From assembly GCA_944470555.2 (NCBI GenBank), contig OX104129.1, positions 47,835,998 through 47,899,997 of the forward strand: a DNA stretch of 64,000 bases, read 5' to 3'. The position numbers and the translations under genes are program-made. Positions 14,901-28,937 of this stretch are shown one piece after another (position 1 is the first letter of the stretch; each line of letters starts with the position of its first letter). This stretch comes from Heterobilharzia americana. Taxonomy: Eukaryota; Platyhelminthes; Trematoda; Strigeidida; Schistosomatidae. Below the pieces are notes generated by a model. It was not told the origin of the DNA and searched no databases. It saw nothing but the letters and a program-made list of their open reading frames with translations.

Positions 14901-17900
14901 AATCTTCCACATCTTCCACCAAAGAGATAGCTATTGTCAGACCGACCTTGGGCTAGAATCTATATCGATCTCGCAGACCCATTACAAGGAACCTTTTATC
15001 TGATTTTTGTTGACGCTTATTCCGAGTGGCCAGAGATCGTCACAGTATCGCTCGTATAATCACGCCAAACAACTGCTGCTCTTACAAATATTTCCACCTG
15101 CCATAAGTTGCCCAAGATCATTGTTTCACATAATGGGTCGCAATTCCTCTCGCGCGAGTTTGCCGAGTTTAGCCATGTGAATGCAACCCACCATATACGT
15201 TTACCGCCGTACCATCCGCAATGCAATGACCACGGAGAAAGATTTGTAGATACCTTTAAGGGTGCCCCGCTCAAGGTGGAAAAAATGTGAAGGGATACGG
15301 ACGTCATACAACAATTCTTATTTATCTATTGTTTAACATTAAATGATAACCTACCAGATAGCAAATCTCCGGCAGTTTTAATGAGCAGAAAGCTACGTAC
15401 GCCGCTCCATGCAATGTTACCATCGTGCACAAGTAACACAGAGTTAGATCACACTTTAAAAAGGGAGATCACGTCTATGTATGAGATTAGGCCAGGACGT
15501 AGTATATAAACGGAAGGTGTTGTTATTGGAAGATGCGAGACTGTGATGCATGACATAGAGGTGGATCAGGGGAAACGGACGAGACACAAGAATCAACTGA
15601 GTCAGAGGATTCGACCAAACTACTCGACATCTTACTTGATGTCGCCAAAAGAAACGAAGACCGATATCAACAAGGGGCTTCAAATCAGAAGATGGGCGAA
15701 TCGGAAGCGTTTAAAAACAGTAAGTTTCCAAATGAACCCAAAAAGGGAAGGTATTATTGTTTCCTTTTCAAAAAGGGAACGTGTTGGAAGGCCCCCAGGT
15801 TTGCATAAACCATTGATTGTTAATCTAAACATTTTTAAATTGTCGCTTTTGCACCACTTTTTACGGCGTGGTCAGTAGTTCGTCCTCCCCCCCCCGCTAA
15901 GTTTCACGGTAATTAGCTGATTGGTTCACGACTACTTTTGCTATGTTAATGTTTCAATTTCTGGACACGGTCATATGTCATGCATATATACATAGGTATT
16001 TTGGATTAACTAGCTATTGTAAACATCCAGGCCATAGTTTTTACGAATGTCCTGAAAGAAGTTGAGCGCCGAGTCAGGCTGATTCATTAACTAGCTTTTC
16101 TTCTCGGAAGAATAAACTTTCCCATCCCGTTCAGTCTTCTTCTCTATTTCGTTGGGGGTTGTAGCCGGTGGATCTTGCGTGCGAAGTTAGCTGTCAACCA
16201 AGCGCGCGTTTTATATCCTCTCCGAATATATAAAAATATCAACATAAACTAAGTTGTGTGATAGAATAAGAAATTAGAAGATAAAGATTAATGTAAGTAT
16301 TTAAACTTTACACGACGTCAAAGAGTGAATACTCTGTATCACTGTGACCTATTTTCAGCCACGTTACCAAGAGACAGTTCTCAACCACTGATTCCTATTG
16401 TCTTGCGAACCCCAACCAGGTAGTCTGCATCTCCCCTACACGACAAAGACCAGCAGTCAGAGACTTCATCGACTGGTGCCATGTCTTGATTTGGTCACCC
16501 TGAATCCTCTCCCAACCTAATGCAACTTTTCCTATCATGGTACGTCAAAGTAGGCGGCAGATCGGCAACGCATCTTCAAGCTACCTCTGTCAATGAAGGT
16601 TTACAACTTCATCAACCAAACTGTCTATCTTGCATAGTACCCTTCGCCTGACCTTAACACTGCTCAAACAGTGATTTCATCGAATGCGAGGAATGCTACG
16701 AAGACAAATTGGATTGAAAACGTGTGACCGCATCATATTTTCCACCTTTAAGGGCCATGTCTCACATCCGCAAAACAGAACAGAGTGCAGCGCAGTGTAC
16801 TCGTTTATGGGGAAATAGTCGGATGTCTCGTCGGCACAACTGATGATTATAAAGCAAGAAATGACATTACTTCTATGAGAAACACCTACACTTAAACTGT
16901 GAACGAAAAAAATACGAAAAACATGATTTTATCGTAGCAAACGTGTGTCGTAACACAAACAAATTAAAGAAAAGTTATTCCATTCACGTGAGGCCATAAA
17001 AATATCACTTTATTCCCAATAAGACTCACCTTCAGGTTGTTGGCTGAGTAATCGATATATCAAATTCATCAACCATGGATGATTACGATAGCTGGTGAGG
17101 GCAGCAAACCACATTTGCCAATCCAAACGAGGCTGGTGAGGAACTAGGTTTTCGAATGAAGAAAACAAAGAAAATAACAACTGTACAAGTGCCAATGACA
17201 GATAACCACGAACGCAACAGCGAAGTATGAAAATAAAGTTCAGATGTCTTAGCGTTTACAATTTTGCTCATAAATGACGAATCTGCCAACTAAAAACGTG
17301 ATTATTCAGGGATAAAATGATTTAATCACAGTAGACTAGAACATAGAAATAAATCTCCGAAGCCGCTAACTAGTGAATTACACCGCATTAAAGTTGTAAA
17401 AACTTTGATCGCAGAAATAACCACGGTGCGTTAATTGAACATACTAGTTTCAACTATGTAATCGCACTACCTTTAAAAAGTCAGTGTTTTATTAGTACTT
17501 ACTTTGCTTTACATCACTGTTCTTATGTGTTATAATCTACGTTGTTCTTTTTACACCAAAAACTTCTGCCCAAGAAATTAGTAAACAGTTATCCTAATGC
17601 AGTTGACAGTGACACACAGATCAATTCAATTGATAGTTTATGGGGATTGGTTGATTTCAAGGCAGTATTTATCATGGACTGATTTCAGTTGGAAAACCCT
17701 TCAAAATCTGAAAGAAGTGGACAGCTTCATCGTCCTACCATGAAACTCCTCAGTAGTACGCACCCACGACCCCATCAGAGATCGGGCTCAGAACCATCAG
17801 GTCTCGCCGTGAGAAAGGTACCTTTCAATCACTGAGTTGGAATCCAATGGTCCGCATTTTCTCACATTTTTCAGTTTCAGATATAGCGTATTATTATTGC

Positions 17901-20900
17901 TATTTATCCCTTGCGTTCCTAGTGGAACCTAGGGCTTCAGTAGCACGTCGCCATTTCACTCTCTTCTTTGCAGTTTTCTGAACCCGGCTCCAAGACTGCC
18001 TCCAAGCTTTCATTTCTTTCTCACACGATCTCCTCCATATCATCCTCGGATGCCTAACTCGTCGTTTACTATTTGGGTTCCACTCGACAGCCTGGCCTGG
18101 TGTGTGATATCCCCAAATGGTGTTTTCAGTGTATACCCAATCTATCTCCACTTTCTTCCACTGCATATTTGTTGGGTGATAGCTTCTTGGTTCGTTCGTT
18201 GCGAGCCAGCCAGAGTTTCTTGTTGTTTATTTTTTCTGGCCATTTGATCTTCAGTATCGAGTGGGCGTAGGCGGCAGCTGTTGATGAGGCATGTCTGCAG
18301 TTTGTTGGAGATGCTTTTCGTGACTCGTCAAGTTTCTGAACCATATAGAAGCACCGACGTGACATTAGTGCTGAAAATCCGGATCTTGTTCATGCTTTAT
18401 GCTGAGCGCAGTGGAGATCTCCACACTGATTTCAGTTTAATGAAGGGCTGTCTTGCTTGTCCGATCCTAGCTTTGACATCCTCATCTGTGCCACCTGCAG
18501 GTATAGCATGACCACCATCCAATGCCATCGGCAAGCATTTTTCCCCACGCCAAACCCAGTTGTCGTGGTAAGTAACGGTTTCTTATAAGAATTTTGAGAA
18601 ATCCATATCGAAGAAAATCACTCATGAGCACTGAGCAGTGAATAAATTGGTGTTTGGTGAAGATGGGTTGATCTCAATGAAGTTTCGATGATTCCCCGAA
18701 GGGAATTAATTTGTTATGAAAACTACTTTGAAATTAATCCTTACCGATAGTTCAAATCCAACAAAGAACTTTCTTGCCACTGCGCAAATAATCGTAGACT
18801 TTATGAAAAGCAATGCAGGTGGTTTTAAATGTATGAATAAAAATAATGCAACTCAACCCTGTACACATGTTTATGTACTAGGTTGTGAATCAAACTTATT
18901 GTATGAGGGTTTTCGATAAACTACCCGATTGTGCACGCCACAGTGGATGATGCGTGCTCTGAACTCAGGACCCACTTGCTTGAATGTTCCACAATCGAAA
19001 AAAAAGCTGTTCAGCAATAAATTAACTTTTTGATGTCAGACAACACTTACTAACAACCGGAGGAATCCTATCTACACGACCCGGTTTGAAATGAAATTCA
19101 TACTCGGACCATGGACCGTCTGGATTCGACGCTGCCTCAAGAATAAGTTCAGGACGACCACCGACTCCAGTCATGCTAAGGTATCAAAAACACAGATAAA
19201 AAGCAACGACAAATGAATTAGAATGTTATCATACATATCTTGAAACTGAATTTCATTATACTCAATCATGCTTCAAAATGAAATATCAACAAAGTAACGA
19301 AAACTAACCGACGAAATAGACCATAACTATTTGTGATATAATATGGTTGTAAGTGTCTATAAACCTGACGATTATGGGGCGGCAATGGAATAGTTGGATC
19401 CAACGATGCGAACGGGACCTGTACAAAGTAAACAGTAATAGTTGGATGAGTCTTATCACCAGTTACGTAAACAATAACAAAAACAAACAAAACAGTGCTG
19501 TCCAATAAGCATAGGAAACTAGTGGATGGCGGCACACGTAGTTGTTCAGTGGTAGCAGTTCTCCATTAGCCACAACATATTCAAGTTGAGAACTGATTTA
19601 AGCGGCTGACCAACTCAGGTCAAATAAAAACCGACGCCGGTAGATATCAGATGACGAGAATATCGTAAATCAAGTAAACAAGTGATCGATCAACCATACT
19701 AACAGAACAGCAGAACAAGCAGACACTCCAACTTTTGGATAAAGTGAAAACTTTCTCCTTAAATTTCATCACAAACACTAGGATCATTTATTACATGGAC
19801 AGAAAACATTCTGAAACAAAAACTATGAAACAATAATCCAATTTACAAAGATGTAAATTGCTTAAAAAATCCGAACTACATCAAACCAATGTGATACAAT
19901 TCGGGATTGAAAAACTAGAAGGTGACTCGATAAATTTATTCAACTTCGTTTCTATTCACAGATAAAGTTATTAACAGATCAAAACGAAAAAAAAGTGGAA
20001 GCGAAACTGAGGATGACCATGAAAATAAACCAGTCAGTGTGAGAATTCATGAAGTGGAATTTAGATTTTCACCTGTGAAACGTTTTAGTGACATGACTGA
20101 GAATAATTGCTTTTTCAGCACCTTTAAGTGCATTTCTGGGGGGAACAATAACATTCCTCAACAGAATTATGCAGCACAAACAATGTACAAGTTCATGTAC
20201 AAGGCAGTACTATATAGGTATGGTGGCATCACTCAGCTGAAAAAAGTTCTCTGGATGAAATAATATGACTGGGATATACTGGCTGAAAACTGAATTGTGT
20301 AATAACACAATAAAAAAGTTGGTACCTACATGGGGGTTCAAAGAACTGCTCAGAAGCTTTTCATAAGCACTGGAGAATACCGAGAGGAATGGACAGCTAT
20401 TATTTCATTCAAGTGTAAAATCCCCTACTTCGCCGAGACCGAACGCAACGCTGACAGGTTTCATTTTCAAACGCAATTCAATCGAACTCACAAAAACCAA
20501 ACCATTGAACTGATGATATCGGTAGTCCTTCAATAGTCTCTTTCCTTGGTTGATCTTATCTAGCTATAATGCTTCGAATAGTTGTGGGATAAGGTGATGA
20601 GCCGTTTTATTAGGTTCGATGTTGAAATTTACAGGTTTTTCATCGTCAGAGTAGGTGTTTTGAGCTTAAAGATTCTATAGGTAGTTTGTGGTGTTAACAA
20701 AAACATGGCAAAATGTCAATAACTTTACGTGTTTATTAAGTTTTTGTTGGTTTTATGTAAAAGGATAATTACTATTGTAAACCTTTTACTTTAACAAGTG
20801 AGAAACACGCATACAAGAAAAAAAAACTTACCAAACTACCCATCAGTACGGACACACCGATAAAACTAACGAAAATAACACCAATCAGTTCGTATAGTTT

Positions 20901-23900
20901 ACGCCAGAATGGACGTGCGTTTAATGCTCTATGAGAAGTAACAGAGAAAAATAAACAAAGTATTGGGATGCAAATAAAAATCAACATAAGGAATAAATAC
21001 CTAAATTGACTAGTTAATCTCAGCTTATTTTAACAATAGAAACCAATAACTGACTTGGTTGTGACTAGTAGTGGAACCCAGGACACGCGTTTCGTTTTAT
21101 TTGGGATTCGTCAGCTGGATGTACCAGCATCCCAGTAAGTGATGGTGTTCCCACCCAAACTCCAAGTATCAATAAATAATAATAACTAATACCTGTTCCA
21201 CAAAATGTAGTAATCATGCTTAAGTGGCCTAGTGAATAACGTCCTGACATGTGATGGGATAGGTGTGGAGCTTGAGACTCAGTGAGGGCACTGTCACTCA
21301 CTGGAGTGCAGGCACATCCAGCTGACAAGTCCCAAATAGGACTAGACGCGCGCTACAACCAAGTCAATTATAACAATAAATACTCAGAGAATAGTGAGGC
21401 ATTCGCATAGGAGCTCATATGTTAAACAGAGGGCGATCAATTCCACACAGTATAACAACGGAGGATTACAAATATCAATAAATAATAATAGAAACCAATA
21501 GTTATATTTTTATGAAGAGTATATGTCAGAACCTTAGTATCTCATGAATTGACGCTCTATACTACATGACAGACAGGGACAGATATCAGCAACACAAAAC
21601 CAGCTAGTATTGTGTGACGGTCCAAGTTTCCACACTTCATATCAGCATATGGAAATAGTGGTCAGAAAACATGAAAAGCATAGAAATTAATATTATATCA
21701 ATCACAAGTAGTGAGAAAGCCTCAGGATAGAAATAAAAAAGAAGACAAAAAGAGTAGAGAAATGTAACAATACAATTTAAATGAAGGTAAAGTATGAATG
21801 TGTTAGCGCTACTCCAATGTATTCTAAGCAGTATCATCTAGAGCCGTTAAGCAGTCGGTTTCGGTTATCCAGAAAACCTTGACCTGGAAGGTTGCACCTT
21901 ATTTTAAAACAGTAAACCAATGAAAGTTGTTCTATCAAATCAATTGACAATTAGCAAACATTACAAGAAAATTACCTTAAATGAATTTGTAGTATTTTTT
22001 TACGTGTCTATATGTCTAGTAGACTTAGGGAGTTCCTTTAAAAGAAAAGATACACTGAGACAATATTATACAAACCGTGCTTAACCAATATAGTGGACGT
22101 TGATCCTCTAACAATTTATCAGTGAATTATAACACTAAGAATGGTTAAACAGTATTCATGGGTACTGTTTATAGTAAATTTCTTTATATCGACGTTACGG
22201 ATAGCAATTTGAGTCCATAGCATTATCTATAATTAGAAGGGTAGTCGATAGGACTCCTTTGACAGAAATTATATGATACAGTGAGGAAGCTCATTCTTAG
22301 AAAATTTGTTTTGTATGAAACACCTTTAACCACCAGTTAGATCCGCTTCTGAAGCGTCTTGGTATTGTAGTGTTCCACCTTGCTGATTTGTTATACTGTG
22401 ATAGAATGGAAGCAGTACCATTCGGCCGCATACTTGCTGGGCCTTACTACATGCAGATGGAATCTTAGAACAATATATACTTCTGCACACAAAAAATTCA
22501 ATTTTCTACCATACAATAAAAACTAAAGCCCAATGCTAACTAAATCACCAACCTCGCTTTGAGTGTTACCAGTTCGATAATAAGACTACTGAGGAATGTG
22601 TAGGAGGCAGTGTTGCATCCGCTATTTCACTCCATTTTTGATAGACATTTAATCAACAGATGTCCATCTAAGTCTTATAGCAATATTTAGCTAAAATTAG
22701 GTCATGTAATAAATTACTCTCAGTAATTTAACTGGGTACTTTGATAGACTTCTGAGCCGAACTAGAAAATCGAATCCATACAACAAGCTTGTGCACATTC
22801 CTGCAGTAAGCAATGAACCACACCTATTGAATAAGGGCTAGTGATACTACCTGGCCTTCCAAACCATAGTAGGTGAAACAGTGCTCGAGGTTAATCTACT
22901 GGACGTCAAACGCCAACCAACTTAGGTCCGAAAAATTCCTACTGAAAACTCTATGCTATTCAACAACTTTATCACACATAAGATAAATTCACTTACACTT
23001 TTAAGGTTCAAACAATTCTCACTTGCAACGTTCAAAAGTATGCAGTACATGAAGTTTAAGAGAAAATAAAATCTGCCAAAACCGAACAGCTTCCAAAGTG
23101 AAAACAAATTAGTCGAACACTTACACAACTATGCTATGCAGAACTTCCATAAAGAATAGTGCGATACCGAAATAAATACTGTATTTTACAGATACATTTA
23201 CAAACCAAGCGAACTCCTTCTTGGTGAAACCTAAACATAGTAAGCATGCAAGAGAGCAAAAACAAACAACACAGTGAGATGAAGCAGATAGAAGTAGGCA
23301 TTTCGAAATTTAAGGTTACAGCTCCATTCCACTTACCTCATCCTGGATATTTGAGTAACACATTATAAATGCTTATACGAAGCGTGAGAAATAACCTAAT
23401 GTGTAGAAATACTGCTCATTCACTTAGGCACTTGACGTTTAGACGATGCGTCCCAGATTAATATCCCACTTCACAAACTTCATCTTAGGCAACAGGAGAG
23501 TATTCATAAACCATCATAATATAGTTGTGGCTCATACATGAAAACGTTAGAAGCAGTCGAGTTTAAACAAAACTGATAATTTTGACATATTATCACTACT
23601 TAGGACTTTTTCATTTGAATGAAGACAGGAATGGTGAAAATGTACTACACTTGAAGGTTTAGACATAGGTTTTATGTTTACATAGTACAAAATCCCTGAT
23701 TACCACCTGAAATAGTTCCGAAAAACAGAATGTAACTGCTGTTCAGTGAGTTATTTACAGTTTACAGAAACCACTGGATGCTTGAAAAAAGTCCGGGGAT
23801 TCGGTAAACGGTACTCATTATTTTGGTAATTGTATTTTCAAATAAATGAAGTAAAACATCCAAAATATGCACAACACATGATACCAGGACTCTTAATTCA

Positions 23901-26900
23901 ATACAGACAAAGACCAACAAAACCAACACTACCTCGCACACAAGCTTGTCAGCTCAAGTTGCCACACTTCATGGCAGTAGTATACAAACAACAAATGGAT
24001 ATAAAAAAACTGATATCAAAACAGATAAATTTCTGTGGGAGAACAAACAATCTGAATACATCTGGGCCATTGTGACCGATTTTCAGCCACATCACCAACA
24101 GCCCTCAAACACTAATTCCTATTGTCTCAGGGACTCCACCTAGGTAGTCTACATCTCTTCACACTATACAGACCATCAGTCAGAGACTTTATCAACTGGT
24201 GCCACATCTTGATCTGGTCACCCTGGGCCCTATCCCAACCTAATCCAACTTCCCCTGGTATGATACATAGACGCAGGTAGTGATTCAGCATGCACAACAC
24301 ATGTTCAAGCTATCACAACCTTATCAGTCGACTAGTCTATCATGCATAGTACCCTTCACCTAACCACAACATTGTTCGCATGGTGATTCTACCAAACACG
24401 AGAAAAGCTACGAAAATATCAGTCCTCAGAACCCTGTAAACGCTCCATGTCTTCTACTTTTAATGGCCATGTTTCACAGTCATACAACAGAACAGAACAG
24501 ACTCCAGCTCAGTATACTTGTCCTTTGATAGATAGTCGGATATCTCGCCAGTCGGTGCCGGAAATGACCCGAGTTGACAAGTCCCAAACGGGTCTTTGTA
24601 TTTAAGCTGAGATTTCGTCAGCAACTAGCTTTTTAAGCTGATGCAACTCCCTAGGTAAGTGAAGTGGTAGACATATTCCACCATACCAAGCCAACTAGAT
24701 GACCTCCAAGGAGTAGGTCAATCCCTGTGAACTCAGACATACCTACAACTATTTCCATTAGTAACGAAATTAAATAGGAACGGTGACAGTGGACATCCCT
24801 GACGGACACTACTAATTGTCACAACTCTCCATAAGCCTTTGCATGGCTGCACGAGTTCGACAGCTTTGATAAGCATTAAATACTTGCTCAGAACTCCTTT
24901 CATAGTCAGACAGTCACAATGCTTACGGTCGACAGAGTCAAGTGTCGCCTTTAGGTCAACAAGTGTGGCAAGTGTTAGTCACAGTAAGTATCCTTGTGTT
25001 CCAGAACCTGTCAAAGGGTAAAAATCCGATCCATGAACCCTCATTCAGGTCTGAAAGCCGTCTGGTTTTCACGAGTTTGGTGTTGTCGAGCTCCAGTTAG
25101 ACGTCGGGTACACATGTCAGAAAAGATTCTAAATAAAAAGAATGAGATTTCACTATTGCGAAAAGCCTCAAGTTCAATATCGACCGTTAGGCAACAGTGA
25201 TTTGCGAGTCAGCACCAACTATCGAATTGGCTTGAGAATCGCAACCTAAAGACGAAGCACAAACTGTGAGCCAGAAAATAACGCATATTCTTGTAATACA
25301 AAGAAACAGCCCCAATATCGGTAAGCAAGAGTCTCATGCCCTAAAAATATCTGAAAAACATAATTGTAAAAACATAAGCGATAAAGGGAATATTACAGTA
25401 ATTATGAACAAAACAGATTATGCAAAAAAGCAGATGAACACCAGTCCAAAGGACGATACTCTTTAATTGATGAGAATAAAAGATCTGTCGGACTGAATAA
25501 AATGAAGCTCAACGCAAACAGACTACTTTGCGAACTGAAGCGTAATGCTGGTAACTCCACTTCGTTTGAACTAAAATCTAACTGCGTCTTACATATCCTC
25601 AAGGTTCTTATGGTTTAACTAAGATCCACAAATCTTCCTTGTATACTACTACTGTGAAATGTGGCAACTTGAAGCAATGGATCGGTGTGCGAGATCCTAC
25701 GTTGATTCTGTCTGTCTCTTAAACAGTTCTATGCAATCCATTACAGCGTTACGGACTAATCCACTGTATATAGAAAGCATGAACAAATACTATCTGAAAT
25801 TAGAATATATGTTGCACACATATCGTAATGCTTAGTAGTTAGAAGTATTGCTTTTATTCATTTCTGCAGTCAGAAGGCGTTCCGACATTTTAAAATCACA
25901 TGTTTATCCATAGTTTGCATGATTCTCTTTCAATTTATTGCTTATGATGAACCCGTTGATTTAGGGGGGGGGGGGTCAGTATGACCCATAAATGAAGATC
26001 AGCAAGCGCAAAATAGGATTTATGGATGTAATTCTAGGACACTTCTGAGGTTATGATGATCAATTCGCAAATGATTTACAATCTGCAAGGGCCACCTTGA
26101 CATTTTTCACAGCTCAGTAGTTTAGGCATACCGATCCATGCAAGCCAGCTATCCGGATACAGGTAACCTGAACAATTCAACTCACTGAGCTGAATTTTTC
26201 TAGGTACACCAATGATGAGCTCTGTCGCAAACAAGCGAAACGGTCGTCCAGTGTTTTTATCACTATGAACCCGTTGGTAAGTCTACAGATGTCTCAGTGG
26301 TTTCTAACCACTCAAGTTGTTCAGTAGTTTCGACACTTTTGAGGTGCATGAATTATTCACCCCCCGTTTTCTGACAATACTCTTACAACACTTTCATGCC
26401 TACAATGAATGCGTCTTTGTTAAATAAATCAAGCAAAAAGAAATGAAGGAATCAAAATTTAACAAGTTTATTGATTAAAAGTGATCCTGGAGCGACTTTA
26501 ACAACAGCCAAAGTGAAACTGTTACTGTGTAACAAACTCATACGATAAAGACATTGCTCCGTACACTGAAAGTCTAGCTTACGACGAGGAACAAAGAAGT
26601 AGTCACAAGAAATAATTACTTCTTGATTGAAGAAATCAGCAGTACTGCTTCCAACCATCTGGAAGGAAACAACACGTGAGCACAAACTGCTACAATAACT
26701 ACTGCTTACACCCCTTATAAAGATTAACTTGGTCCTATGTAACTCGTGGAGCTGAGGCTCCTCGGTCTAGGGGGATGACCATCAAAAAAGGGGGTCATGG
26801 GTTCCGATCCCGGTCCACCTACATAGGTTTGGATAGCCAGGTAGTACTACTAGCCCTCACACAATAGTTGTGGCTCACTGCCTACTGCAAAAATGTGCAT

Positions 26901-28906
26901 AAGGTTGCTGAGTACGTTTCGTTTTTCTAGCTCGTAGGGAAGCCAAATACGAAATAATGAAACTAAAGTGAGTAAAATAAATCTTTAAAATTGATCTTTA
27001 TTTCGAATTTCTCTGCTAAAAACTTTTGAAAATAAACAGTGTATCTAACACATCAAATAAATGAAACTAAGTTTATATTTGGTGATTAAAGGTTGTTAGA
27101 AGAACAAACCTTAATGCCTTATCATCATTAAGAAGAGCATCTTACCTATAGAGCTACTGACTGAATTATTTGAAATAGAAAAGTTGAAGAGATATGCGCA
27201 AACACCAAACAGAAAAATAAGGAGTAACCACGAAATTGCAGTCCACAATATTCCAGAGGCAGTCCATTTTCGTCTGTATCCTATAAAGCATAGAGGAAAA
27301 AATGTAAATTTGAGAAAAGAGGTAACACATTCAACCATCAGGCAGGCAGAATCGAGCACTTGGTGCAAGCAATATGAGAAAACGATTCTATCTGCCAGGA
27401 GGTATGTTGGGGATGTTATATCCTAAAAACTAAACGTCTTATGCTAAAATTCCTAAAAATTTATCCTATAGATATTTTTTTTCTTCGTGTATATCGCTTC
27501 TTTTTGCCACTTTTAGTGACGTCATTTCCCCACTCTTTGTCCTTCCATTTTATAATATGACAATTTTTTCATTCGTTTCAAGAGCGTTCATACTGTATAT
27601 AAATTCATGAGCTGTACCCCAATTTTTATACTTTTCCGACTGAAGTTTAGTTTTTTAGCCCAATTTTGCTTTTTTCAGGTTAGCTAGGCGTGTTGTTCAG
27701 TATCATATTTCGTTGATCCCATATACAGAATAAGCGTCCATAGGTTATCAGACCAGGAAACCTCAAAATAGGTAAGCATAACCTATCTACCTGGTAAACA
27801 TACCACATAATATAGTCGTAACGAAATACAGTGGCATCTAAACACCTAAGTAAGCTTAACATGCGTTTCATACTAGTGAGACATGCTATGACATTGTACA
27901 ACCAGTTTGCATTAACTCCTAAGTTCAAGAGAATAGAGAGTGAAATGATGGAATATATCGGCTAATTCACTGATGTGGGAAGTTGTTTCAGTTAGAGCAC
28001 ATATGTTGCTATGTTGTCTTTGACTGGGCGTTCGAGCTATGTACACTGTTTGAATGAATTCCTTGAGATGTTACAAATGGGTACTTGGAGACTCAGTGAC
28101 ATGGTTCAAACAGACGACAATGGCAACTATATGTTCACCCTCAATTATTTTCCAATTCTCGAACAGTTTCATAAATCTTCATTTATTTAATACCTTCTAA
28201 GGACTTTCTTGCGTATGACTGTACCAACAGGTAGGTAATTTAGAATATCGGAATATGCAGTTTATCCTCTAACTTGGTCAAATAGATGTAGGTTTCCACA
28301 TGTTACTGGAATTTACCTGCTATAAGGAGTATTTAATGAACATGGAAATATATTTTAAAGATGTGACCATACTCTCCAAGTTTTTAGTTAGAACCATATG
28401 AAAAGGAAAAGCCATAGAAAGTTTCCAAGTTAGTAAACATCCTTTTTTAAAATATTTAATGGTGCGATCCAAACCCGTTTTAAACAACACAGATGCTCAT
28501 ATCCCTATTCCGATTTTGGACTCCTTAATATGGGCGTAAGATATGTGAGGAAATCAATGTATAACACCTCCACATTAACCCCTTATTTACAAAAGACATG
28601 AATAAAAAGAGTCGACGGAAGCCTATAAGTCTTACTTACCAACAGAAACGTACATTCACTACCACTGTTTTATAGCGACAAAAGAAAGAAGCAATTTTTC
28701 GCTGTCACTTATTTTTACAGTAAAGAGCGTATTTTAATTGACCGAAGCTCAAACATATTAAGAAATAAACTGACAAAGAGAACATCATTGAAAAAGTCGT
28801 TGACCAAGGTCTGCAACCTTCAATACAAACAAATGATATTGATACCACTCAGGAAACTCGATTTATTATAACAGGGAACCAAACCACTAACAACGGACTG
28901 GTAATA

Positions 28907-28937
<31 letters not shown>

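Larger units (their letters stand above)
11705..16235 (+). mobile_element. Decayed gypsy LTR retrotransposon (copy A)
   Basis: Order LTR remnant, gag, protease, RT, RNase H, integrase, LTR, all on the plus strand, antisense to the LMF2-like gene in whose 6.4-kb intron 13 it sits. An 80-base LTR end at 11711-11790 matches 16153-16235 (shared gtagtcgatggat / gtagccggtggat and tatcctct.cgaatata), followed by a primer-binding-like TTGGTGACAAACGTGG at 11793-11808. The 5' LTR is cut short. Chromodomain or env were not seen. Several stops, frame changes and lost catalytic residues mark it as a dead copy. Its LTR differs from that of copy B, so the two are different families. Confidence 0.85.
21049..21486 (+). 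mobile_element. Hammerhead-repeat insertion flanked by a 14-bp duplication
   Basis: AATAGAAACCAATA occurs at 21035-21048 and again at 21487-21500, as a target-site duplication. Between them lie two inverted ~100-base copies of a hammerhead-ribozyme repeat and two copies of the tail TATCAATAAATAATAATA (about 21166-21185 and 21471-21490). The A/T-rich tail next to the right duplication fits insertion by LINE-type reverse transcription. It sits in LMF2-like intron 9. It resembles the schistosome Sm-alpha hammerhead SINE class. Confidence 0.7.

Noticed and set aside
24560..24605. Additional hammerhead (gttgacaagtcccaaacggg)
   Set aside because: It resembles the right half at 21320-21350, but the GAAA box and cleavage site are missing and it lies within a LINE copy.
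24994..25200. Plus-strand frame as a gene
   Set aside because: Mostly the reverse strand of an RTE-like LINE copy.
26745..26820. Functional tRNA gene
   Set aside because: A and B boxes are present but a cloverleaf with matched acceptor stem is not, and the unit recurs as a dispersed repeat.
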